Part shown: in pieces, positions 25,723 through 32,703 of the stretch
How the letters are laid out: each line of letters begins with the position of its first letter
Position numbering within the stretch: position 1 is the stretch's first letter
Source of the DNA: Polycyclovorans algicola TG408
GTDB lineage: Bacteria; Pseudomonadota; Gammaproteobacteria; Nevskiales; Nevskiaceae
Direction: 5' to 3'
Assembly (NCBI RefSeq): GCF_000711245.1
Contig: NZ_JOMH01000001.1
Span: 1,544,830 to 1,608,829 of the forward strand
Length of the DNA stretch: 64,000 bases
Position numbers and translations under genes: made by a program
The notes under the pieces: model-generated
Database searches by the model: none
What the model was told of the DNA's origin: nothing
What the model saw: only the letters and a program-made list of their open reading frames with translations

Positions 25723-26808
25723 ATGACATCGTCCCAGCAACTGAATTTGAAGCGCGCTGAAGCAGCGCTTCGCGATCCCCGTTGGCAGCAGGTTCAGGCC
25801 CGTGATCGCATGGCCGATGGTCAGTTCTATTATTCGGTGCGCACCACCGGCGTGTACTGCCGCCCGTCTTGTGCGGCGCGTCCGGCGCGGCCGGAGAATG
25901 TGGTGTTTCACGCATCGATTGCCGAGGCGGAGCAGGCCGGGTTTCGTGCCTGCAAGCGCTGCAAGCCTGACCAGACATCGCATGCGGTCGATCACAGCGC
26001 GCGCGTCACCCTGGCCTGCCGGCTCATCGAGCAGGATGAGCAGGTGCCAACCCTGGACGTGCTGGCCGCCAAAGTCGGGCTCAGCGCCTTCTACTTTCAG
26101 CGGGTCTTCAAGGCCGCCACCGGCCTGACCCCGCGACAGTACGCGGTCGCCCATCGCAGCCAGCGGGTGCGCGCCAGTCTGCAGCGCGGCAACACGGTGA
26201 CCGACGCGATTTTTGACGCCGGCTTTGGTTCCAGCAGCCGCTTCTACGAGAACGCTGATCAACTACTGGGCATGAGCCCCACGCATTTTCGGGAGGGCGG
26301 CGCCGACCGCGAGATCCGCTTCGCGGTGGGGCAGTGCTCGCTCGGTGCGGTGCTGGTGGCCAGCAGCCCGGTCGGGTTCTGCGCCATCTTGCTTGGGGAT
26401 GACCCTGACGCGCTGCTGCGCGACCTGCAGGATCGATTTCCCAAGGCCACCTTGATCGGCGGCGACGCCGCGTTCGAGACCTTGGTCGCGCAGGTCGTGG
26501 GCCTGATCGAAGCGCCGGGTCGGCGGGCCTTGGACTTGCCGCTGGACGTGCGCGGCACCGCCTTCCAGCAGCGCGTCTGGCAGGCACTGCGCGACATTCC
26601 GGCGGGCGAGACGGCCAGCTACGGCGACGTGGCGCGACGCATCGGCGCGCCCACCTCGATGCGCGCGGTGGCGCAGGCCTGCGGCGCCAACGCGCTGGCG
26701 GTCGCCATTCCCTGCCACCGCGTGGTGCGCAGCGACGGCGGCCTGTCAGGCTATCGCTGGGGCGTTGAGCGCAAGCGTGAACTGCTGGCGCGTGAGGCCA
26801 CGGCGTGA
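25723..26808 (+). CDS. ada: Ada: methylated-DNA repair protein and transcriptional activator
   Basis: 361 residues from an ATG after GAAGGA; the frame extends further upstream but that part overlaps the tRNA terminator region. The N-terminal zinc domain carries VYCRPSC (C46, C50) and CKRCKPD. The first Cys accepts methyl groups from phosphotriesters and turns the protein into an activator. A central AraC-type HTH follows (LSAFYFQRVFKAATGLTPRQYA). The C-terminal O6-methylguanine methyltransferase domain has GTAFQQRVWQALRDIPAGETASYG and the acceptor IPCHRVV (C331). It overlaps alkB by GTGA, as in the adaptive-response operon of E. coli. Confidence 0.96.
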   Translation: MTSSQQLNLKRAEAALRDPRWQQVQARDRMADGQFYYSVRTTGVYCRPSCAARPARPENVVFHASIAEAEQAGFRACKRCKPDQTSHAVDHSARVTLACRLIEQDEQVPTLDVLAAKVGLSAFYFQRVFKAATGLTPRQYAVAHRSQRVRASLQRGNTVTDAIFDAGFGSSSRFYENADQLLGMSPTHFREGGADREIRFAVGQCSLGAVLVASSPVGFCAILLGDDPDALLRDLQDRFPKATLIGGDAAFETLVAQVVGLIEAPGRRALDLPLDVRGTAFQQRVWQALRDIPAGETASYGDVARRIGAPTSMRAVAQACGANALAVAIPCHRVVRSDGGLSGYRWGVERKRELLAREATA

Positions 26809-27464
26809 GCGCCACCAGCCAGCAACTGTCCCTGAGCCTTGCCGTCGCCGACCAACCCGAAATACTGGGTGCCGGCGCGGCGCTGCTGCGCGGCTTTGCC
26901 GCGCCCGTCATGACCGATCTGCTGGAGTCCCTGCAGGGTCTGGAAGCGGTCTCCGCGTTTCGGCATCTGGTCACGCCGGGGGGCTTCACGATGTCGGTCG
27001 CGGTGAGCAGTTGCGGCGCGCTCGGCTGGATGTCAGACCGCAGCGGTTATCGCTATGTGTCGCACGACCCCGACACCGGGCGCCCCTGGCCGGCCATGCC
27101 CGCCGTGTTTCAGCGCCTCGCGACCGCCGCCGCCGCGCAGGCCGGATTCACCGACTTCGAGCCCGACGCCTGCCTGATCAACCGCTATGTGCCCGGCGCG
27201 CGGATGACCCTGCACCAGGACCGCAACGAGCGCGATTTCAGCCAGCCCATCGTCTCGGTCTCGCTGGGCATGAGCGCGACCTTCTTGTTCGGCGGCATGG
27301 AGCGCGGCGGCAAGACCACCCGACTGCCCTTGCACCACGGTGACGTGATGGTCTGGGGTGGCCCGGACCGGCTGCGCTACCACGGCGTGCTGCCGCTCAA
27401 GGACTCGCCACACCCGCTGCTGGGCCGTCAGCGCATCAACCTGACCTTCCGCAAGGCGGGGTGA
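26805..27464 (+). CDS. alkB: AlkB: alpha-ketoglutarate/Fe(II) DNA demethylase
   Basis: 219 residues, GTG start overlapping the ada stop. Reverses 1-methyladenine and 3-methylcytosine in DNA. GWMSDRSGYRYVSHDPDTGRPWP is the nucleotide-flipping region. CLINRYVPGARMTLHQDRNERD contains the HxD iron ligands and the second His is in HHGDVMVWGG. The 2-oxoglutarate-binding RxNLTFR motif is RINLTFRKAG. Expected to be induced by methylated Ada. Confidence 0.96.
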   Translation: MSATSQQLSLSLAVADQPEILGAGAALLRGFAAPVMTDLLESLQGLEAVSAFRHLVTPGGFTMSVAVSSCGALGWMSDRSGYRYVSHDPDTGRPWPAMPAVFQRLATAAAAQAGFTDFEPDACLINRYVPGARMTLHQDRNERDFSQPIVSVSLGMSATFLFGGMERGGKTTRLPLHHGDVMVWGGPDRLRYHGVLPLKDSPHPLLGRQRINLTFRKAG

Positions 27465-27500
27465 GGGCGCGGCCGGGATGGCGGCCACGCCCGCAGGCCG

Positions 27501-28685
27501 TCACATCAATTCGATGGCCAGCGCCACGGCTTCGCCGCCGCCGATGCACAGGGTCGCCACGCCTTTGCTGCCGCCCCCGGCGCGCAGCGCGTGAATCAAA
27601 GTGGTGAGAATGCGCGCGCCCGACGCGCCAATGGGATGGCCCAGCGCGCAGGCGCCGCCGTTGACGTTGACCTTGGCAGGATCCAGTCCGTGTTCCTTGA
27701 TCGCGGCGAGGGTGACGACGGCAAAGGCCTCGTTGATTTCCCACAGGTCCACGTCGTCTTTGGTCCAGCCGGCCTTGTCGAGCACTTTTTTCATGGCATC
27801 GACCGGGGCAATCGTGAATTCGGCCGGCAACCGTGCGTGCCCGGCGTGGGCGACGATACGTGCCAGCGGCGTGGCGCCCAGTTCAGCAGCTTTTGAGGCC
27901 CGGGTGATGACCAGCGCCGAGGCGCCGTCGTTGATCGAGCTGGCATTGGCGGCGGTGACCGTGCCGTCTTTCTTGAACGCTGGCTTCAGCGAGGGAATCT
28001 TGTCCGGCATGGCGCGTTGCGGGCCTTCATCGAGCTTTACGGCCTCGACGCCCTTACGGGTTTTCACCTCCACCGGCACGATCTCGGCGTCGAAAATGCC
28101 GCTGTCACCGGCGTGCTTGGCGCGGCGCAGCGATTCGATGGCGAACACGTCCTGGTCTTCGCGCGAAAAGCCGTAGCGCTGCACCGCGTCTTCGGCGAAT
28201 ACGCCCATCGGCGTGCGCGTCTGGTAGGCGTCTTCGAGGCCGTCGATGGCCATGTGGTCCAGCAGTTCGCCGTGGCCGTACTTCATGCCGCCGCGCGCGC
28301 GAATCAGATGCGGGGCGTTGGTCATGCTCTCCATGCCGCCGGCCACCGCCACGTCGATGCTGCCGGCGCGCAGTGCGTCATGGGCCAGCATCACTGCCTT
28401 AAGACCCGAGCCGCACATCTTGTTGATGGTCAGCGCGGTCACGTTGTCGGGCAGCCCGGCCTTGCGGCTGGCCTGGCGGGCTGGCGCCTGGCCTTGCCCG
28501 GCGCCGAGCACGTTGCCCATGATCACGTCGTTGATCTGCTCGGGTTTGAGGCCGGCGCGCTCAACGGCGGCCTTGATCGCCACCGCGCCCAGGTCGCTGG
28601 CGCTGAGTGCCGAGAAGCTGCCCAGCAATGCGCCCATGGGGGTGCGAACGGCGCTGAGGATGACGATGTCGTCGGCGGTGCTCAT
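27501..28685 (-). CDS. Thiolase: acetyl-CoA C-acetyltransferase/acyltransferase
   Basis: 394 residues, standard thiolase length. Nucleophilic C91 lies in INKMCGSGLKAVMLA. The His of NGGACALGHPIGASGAR and the second Cys in ATLCIGGGEAVALAIE complete the triad. Degradative versus biosynthetic use is not clear from sequence alone. The AtoB/PhaA-like short-chain type is favoured by length and by the VNVNGGACALGHP block. An RBS-like GGAG lies 9 nt before the ATG. It is divergent from the amino-acid dehydrogenase, so branched-chain amino-acid breakdown to acyl-CoA is one possible joint context. Confidence 0.92.
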   Translation of the reverse strand: MSTADDIVILSAVRTPMGALLGSFSALSASDLGAVAIKAAVERAGLKPEQINDVIMGNVLGAGQGQAPARQASRKAGLPDNVTALTINKMCGSGLKAVMLAHDALRAGSIDVAVAGGMESMTNAPHLIRARGGMKYGHGELLDHMAIDGLEDAYQTRTPMGVFAEDAVQRYGFSREDQDVFAIESLRRAKHAGDSGIFDAEIVPVEVKTRKGVEAVKLDEGPQRAMPDKIPSLKPAFKKDGTVTAANASSINDGASALVITRASKAAELGATPLARIVAHAGHARLPAEFTIAPVDAMKKVLDKAGWTKDDVDLWEINEAFAVVTLAAIKEHGLDPAKVNVNGGACALGHPIGASGARILTTLIHALRAGGGSKGVATLCIGGGEAVALAIELM

Positions 28686-28827
28686 GGCAATAATCTCCGG
28701 AATGTGGTTCTGAATCGGGCGCGCATTATCGCCCAGCGAGTCGCCGGCCGGTCGCCGCTACACTCCAGCATCCCAACCAAAGGCTGGCTGTTGACGATGG
28801 CGAAGCGTATGTCCGGGCCCCGCGCCC

Positions 28828-29883
28828 ATGTTTGATCACCCCGAATTCGATGCCCACGAGGAAATCGTGTTCCACCACGACGCGGCGTCCGGTCTTCGCG
28901 CGATCATTGCCGTGCACAGCACTGCGCTGGGTCCGGCACTTGGCGGCTGCCGCATGGTCGATTACGCCGATGCCGCCGCGGCACTCACCGACGTGCTGCG
29001 CCTGTCGCGCGGCATGAGCTACAAGGCCGCGCTCGCCGAGCTGCCGCAGGGTGGCGGCAAAAGCGTGATCTGGGGTGATCCACATCACGACAAAACCGAC
29101 GCGCTGATCGACGCCATGGGTCGCTTCGTACAACGCCTGGAGGGTCGCTATCTGATTGCTGAAGACTCCGGCACTACCGTGGCCGACATGCAGCGCATGG
29201 CGGCTTTCACGCCCTACGTGACCGGCTGGACGCCGGGCGGCGTCACGGCAGATGGCCGTACCGGCGACCCGTCCCCAGCCACCGCCTATGGCACCTGGGT
29301 GGCGATGCGCGCCGCCTGGCAGCGACTGACCGGGCAGGCCGATCTGCGCAACGTACGCGTCGCGGTGCAGGGCCTTGGCAGCGTTGGCATGCGGCTCTGC
29401 CAACGGTTGCATGACGAGGGCGCGCGGCTCGCCGTGACCGACACCCGGCCTGCGCGGGTGGACGAAGCCGTGCGGCGCTTTGATGCGCAGGCGGTGAATG
29501 TTGACGCGATCCACGCCGCCCCGGTGGACATCCTGTCGCCCAACGCGCTGGGTGCCGTGCTGAACGTGACAACCATTCCCGCGCTGCAATGCAAGCTGGT
29601 GTGCGGCGCGGCCAACAACCAACTGGCGACCCCCGACGATGCCAACCGCCTGCTGGCGCGCGGCATCACCTTTGCGCCGGATTACGTGGTCAGTGCCGGC
29701 GGCATCATCGACATTCACCATCAGCGCATCGGCTACGACACGGCGGCGGCCACCGCGCACCTGGACCGGATTGGGGTGACCTTGAACCAGGTGTTGCAGC
29801 GCGCCGCACAGCAGGGCGTGTCACCGGCGGTGGTGGCCGACCAGATGGCGCGCGAGCAGATTGCACGGGGAGCGCACTATTGA
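28828..29883 (+). CDS. Glu/Leu/Phe/Val dehydrogenase, leucine dehydrogenase type
   Basis: 351 residues, the size of leucine/valine/phenylalanine dehydrogenases rather than the longer GDH. Motifs: ALGPALGGCRM, SYKAALAELPQGGGKSVI with the substrate and catalytic Lys residues, AEDSGTTVADM, and the nucleotide fold VAVQGLGSVGMRLCQRL. It oxidatively deaminates branched-chain amino acids with NAD. Specificity within the family is inferred. The gene stands between a divergent thiolase and pncC. Confidence 0.9.
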   Translation: MFDHPEFDAHEEIVFHHDAASGLRAIIAVHSTALGPALGGCRMVDYADAAAALTDVLRLSRGMSYKAALAELPQGGGKSVIWGDPHHDKTDALIDAMGRFVQRLEGRYLIAEDSGTTVADMQRMAAFTPYVTGWTPGGVTADGRTGDPSPATAYGTWVAMRAAWQRLTGQADLRNVRVAVQGLGSVGMRLCQRLHDEGARLAVTDTRPARVDEAVRRFDAQAVNVDAIHAAPVDILSPNALGAVLNVTTIPALQCKLVCGAANNQLATPDDANRLLARGITFAPDYVVSAGGIIDIHHQRIGYDTAAATAHLDRIGVTLNQVLQRAAQQGVSPAVVADQMAREQIARGAHY

Positions 29884-29968
29884 TGCGCCAAGCCGCTGCG
29901 CCCCTCGCCCTCATTGGGCGCCACCCCCTCCCGGCTGCGGCGGCTGGGAATACACCGAGTCTCAATAA

Positions 29969-30451
29969 ATGAACCATCAATCCCTGATTGAGTTGGGCCA
30001 TCGACTACAACAGCGCAGCCAATGGCTGGCCGTTGCCGAGTCCTGCACCGGCGGTCTGATTGCCGCGCAGATCACCGACATTCCCGGCGCCTCCGGCTGG
30101 TTTGACCGGGGCGTGGTCAGCTATTCCAACCGCGCCAAAACCGAGTTGCTGGGCGTGCCCGAAGCGCTGATCGCCGCGCATGGCGCGGTCAGTGGCGAGG
30201 TGGCCAGGGCCATGGCGGCAGGGCTCAGGCAACGCGCAGGAGTGCACTGGACGGTGGCCGTGACCGGCGTTGCCGGGCCGGGCGGCGGCACGCCGGACAA
30301 GCCGGTGGGTACGGTGTGGATTGCCTGGGCGGGCCCGGACGGCAGCGTCGATGCGGCGCACTGCCTGTTCAATGGCGACCGGGCATCGGTGCGCCTGCAA
30401 ACCGTCGAGCGGGCGCTACACGGGTTGGTTCGACAGGTGGGTGTGGGATAA
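29969..30451 (+). CDS. pncC: CinA-family nicotinamide-nucleotide amidase
   Basis: 160 residues. Converts nicotinamide mononucleotide to nicotinic acid mononucleotide in pyridine-nucleotide salvage. The motif LAVAESCTGGLIAAQITDIPGAS with the catalytic Ser-Lys elements, FDRGVVSYSNRAKTELLGV, HGAVSGEVARAMA and VTGVAGPGGGTPDKPVGTVWIA are family hallmarks. The N-terminal MoaB-like half of full CinA is absent, as in E. coli YgaD. It lies directly upstream of recA, the usual gammaproteobacterial order. Confidence 0.94.
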   Translation: MNHQSLIELGHRLQQRSQWLAVAESCTGGLIAAQITDIPGASGWFDRGVVSYSNRAKTELLGVPEALIAAHGAVSGEVARAMAAGLRQRAGVHWTVAVTGVAGPGGGTPDKPVGTVWIAWAGPDGSVDAAHCLFNGDRASVRLQTVERALHGLVRQVGVG

Positions 30452-30487
30452 TTCGCGGTCACCCCTGTTTCAAACCGGACACACGCA

Positions 30488-31534
30488 ATGGACGACAACC
30501 GCAAAAAAGCCCTTGAAGCCGCACTCGCTCAAATCGAACGCCAGTTCGGCAAGGGCGCGATCATGCGGATGGGTGTGGATGAACGTCCCGATATCGACGT
30601 GATTTCCACCGGCTCGATCACCCTCGATGCCGCCCTCGGCATCGGTGGCGTGCCGCGTGGCCGGGTGGTGGAAATCTACGGGCCGGAGTCCTCTGGCAAA
30701 ACCACCTTCGCCCTGCACGTGGCGGCGCAGGCGCAGAAAGCGGGCGGTGTGGCGGCCTATATCGACGCCGAGCACGCGCTCGACATCAACTACGCCGAGA
30801 ACCTGGGCGTGAACATTCCCGACCTGCTGATCAGCCAGCCGGACACCGGTGAGCAGGCGCTGGAAATTGCCGACATGCTGGTGCGTTCCAACTCCATCGA
30901 TGTGGTGGTGGTCGACTCGGTCGCCGCGCTGGTGCCCAAGTCCGAGTTGGAAGGCGACATGGGTGATGCCTCGGTAGGCGTGCAGGCCCGCCTCATGAGC
31001 CAGGCGCTGCGCAAGCTCACCGGCAGCATCAACCGCTCCAAGACGACCATCATCTTCATCAACCAGCTGCGCATGAAGATCGGCGTGATGATGCCCGGCC
31101 AGAGTCCGGAAACCACCACCGGCGGCAACGCACTCAAGTTCTACGCCAGCCAGCGCCTTGACATTCGCCGCATCGGCGCCATCCGCAAGGGTGACGAGGT
31201 GGTGGGCAACGAAACCCGTGTGAAAGTGGTGAAGAACAAGTTGGCGCCGCCGTTCAAGCAGGTGGTGTTCGAAATCATGTACGGCGAGGGCATCTCCCGC
31301 GAAGGCGAACTCATCGACCTTGGTGTGGCCAACAAGCTGGTCGAAAAGTCCGGCTCCTGGTACGCCTACAACGGCGAAAAGATCGGGCAGGGCAAAGAAA
31401 ACGCCCGCAACTTCCTCAAGGAAAATCCCGAGATCGCCGCGACCTTGGAGAAGACCCTGCGCGACCTGCTGGTGCCCGGCCGCAAGCGTAAGTCCGACAC
31501 CGCGGCTGTTGCCGCCGAAGAGGCTTCGGAGTAA
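30488..31534 (+). CDS. recA: Recombinase A
   Basis: 348 residues. DNA-dependent ATPase for strand exchange and LexA coprotease. [29 protein letters not shown] starts the protein; Walker [36 protein letters not shown], and L2 loop [24 protein letters not shown] are clear. The Lys-rich acidic tail is present. A weak TTGGTT-N16-GATAAT promoter candidate lies at 30425-30452 overlapping the pncC stop. No perfect LexA box was seen. recX follows 9 nt later. Confidence 0.99.
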   Translation: MDDNRKKALEAALAQIERQFGKGAIMRMGVDERPDIDVISTGSITLDAALGIGGVPRGRVVEIYGPESSGKTTFALHVAAQAQKAGGVAAYIDAEHALDINYAENLGVNIPDLLISQPDTGEQALEIADMLVRSNSIDVVVVDSVAALVPKSELEGDMGDASVGVQARLMSQALRKLTGSINRSKTTIIFINQLRMKIGVMMPGQSPETTTGGNALKFYASQRLDIRRIGAIRKGDEVVGNETRVKVVKNKLAPPFKQVVFEIMYGEGISREGELIDLGVANKLVEKSGSWYAYNGEKIGQGKENARNFLKENPEIAATLEKTLRDLLVPGRKRKSDTAAVAAEEASE

Positions 31535-31543
31535 CGCGTCGCC

Positions 31544-32014
31544 GTGCAACGGCGTCCGACCAAGCCGCTGGAACCCGGAGAGGCCCGGGAGAAGGCGCTG
31601 GGTTTGCTGGCACGGCGCGAGCACGGCCAGCGGGAGCTGAAGCAAAAACTCACGGCACGCGGCGCCAGTCGCGAACTGGCGGAAGCCACCGTCGAGTTGA
31701 TGGCCGAGCGCGGCTACCAGTCGGACGAGCGTTATGCCGAGCGGTTGGTGGCCCATCGCGCGCAGCAGGGCTATGGCCCCAACTGGATTCGTGCCGAGTT
31801 GGGCCAGGCCGGCGTTGCACGCGATGAGGTGGCGCGAGTCATGGATGAACTCGACATCGATTGGGCCGACCGGGCGCGCGATCTGCTGGCGCGCAAGGGC
31901 CTCGCCGATGCGGCTGATGCCGCCACCCGTCTGAAAGCGCGAAGGACCCTGGCGCAACGTGGGTTCACGGGTGAGCATGCGCGGGCGGCGCAGCGATCGC
32001 CGGACGAGGATTAG
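31544..32014 (+). CDS. recX: Regulatory protein RecX
   Basis: 156 residues, GTG start. Three-helix repeats ALGLLARREHGQRELKQKL, AEATVELMAERGYQSDERYAERLVAHRA, and GPNWIRAELGQAGVARDEV, followed by AARRTLAQRGF-like LKARRTLAQRGFTGEHAR are typical. RecX binds RecA filaments and limits recombination and SOS. Downstream is a large inverted repeat rather than alaS directly. Confidence 0.93.
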   Translation: MQRRPTKPLEPGEAREKALGLLARREHGQRELKQKLTARGASRELAEATVELMAERGYQSDERYAERLVAHRAQQGYGPNWIRAELGQAGVARDEVARVMDELDIDWADRARDLLARKGLADAADAATRLKARRTLAQRGFTGEHARAAQRSPDED

Positions 32015-32070
32015 GTCGGCGGCCGCGGTTGGGTTTGGGTGGGTTGCAACGCCCTCACTGCTCTTTTTGA

Positions 32071-32554
32071 GGTTTCAGTTGGCCGGGACTGCCCCCGGCG
32101 GGGCACTTACTTTTCTGTCGCCCAGAAAAGTAAGCAAAAGAGGGCGCCCAGCGTTCCGGCTTTGGGCTTACGCCCAAAGTCCCCTGCGCTTCTCGCAATC
32201 GGCGGGCGGGCGCAAACTCGCTACGCTCAGACAAGCGCCCGCCTTTTCGCCGCTTGCTGCGATGCTCGGCCGGAGCCGACGGGGGTAAGTCAAAATCAAA
32301 CGCAGAAGCAACGCGCCGCTGTTGCTTTGGCTTCTCGCTGTTCCCCCGTTCTGCCGTGCCGAGCATCGCAGCAGGGGCGGGATCAGACTCGCGCTTGTTT
32401 GAGCGTAGCGAGTTTGCGCGAGGCCCCGCACCTGCGAGAAGCACAGGGCACCCCGCGTAGCGGGGCTCGGCAGCGGGCAGGTTTCTTTGGTTACTTTCTT
32501 TTCTGCAAAAGAAAGTAACTGCCCCGCCGGGGGCAGTCCCGGCCAACTGAACCC
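32071..32554. repeat. ~480 bp imperfect palindromic (terminal-inverted-repeat plus hairpins) element between recX and alaS
   Basis: Perfect 30-nt terminal inverted repeats at 32076-32105 and 32520-32549. Each is followed immediately inward by its own hairpin: 32106-32117/32123-32134 (12 bp) and 32490-32502/32507-32519 (13 bp). Further inverted pairs are 32210-32238 with 32391-32419, 32255-32269 with 32359-32373, and 32184-32197 with a copy near 32430. The whole thing could fold into one long stem with side arms. Both strands hold frames of over 150 codons, but their symmetry and low complexity say non-coding. Such GC-rich AAAGTAAGC-type repeats are dispersed in some Xanthomonas-related genomes. 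No transposase is present. The flanks 32015-32070 and 32555-32703 contain only an 8-C run and the alaS leader. Confidence 0.85.
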
Positions 32555-32703
32555 TCAGGATGAGCGGTGAAAATTTTGTAACCCCCCCCGCTGTAATCGA
32601 TTCAGACCGCAATCCAGTTTTCGAGGAGTTCGGAGATCGTGTCTAACGTGCGGTTTGGTCGGCGCCTCCTTAAACTACCGCACCTTTTTTCGCGGCTGCC
32701 CGC

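Noticed and set aside
30465-30482. Possible LexA box (CTGT-N8-GGAC) before recA
   Set aside because: Only one half matches the CTGT-N8-ACAG consensus, so I do not call SOS control from sequence.
30470-31978. 502-codon minus-strand frame opposite recA/recX
   Set aside because: Covers two certain genes in reverse; composition is typical of antisense GC-rich DNA.
32039-32612. Open frames of 150-185 codons on both strands in the recX-alaS gap
   Set aside because: They lie wholly within the inverted-repeat element, mirror each other in sequence because of the palindrome, have no ribosome site and read as low-complexity GC-rich peptides.
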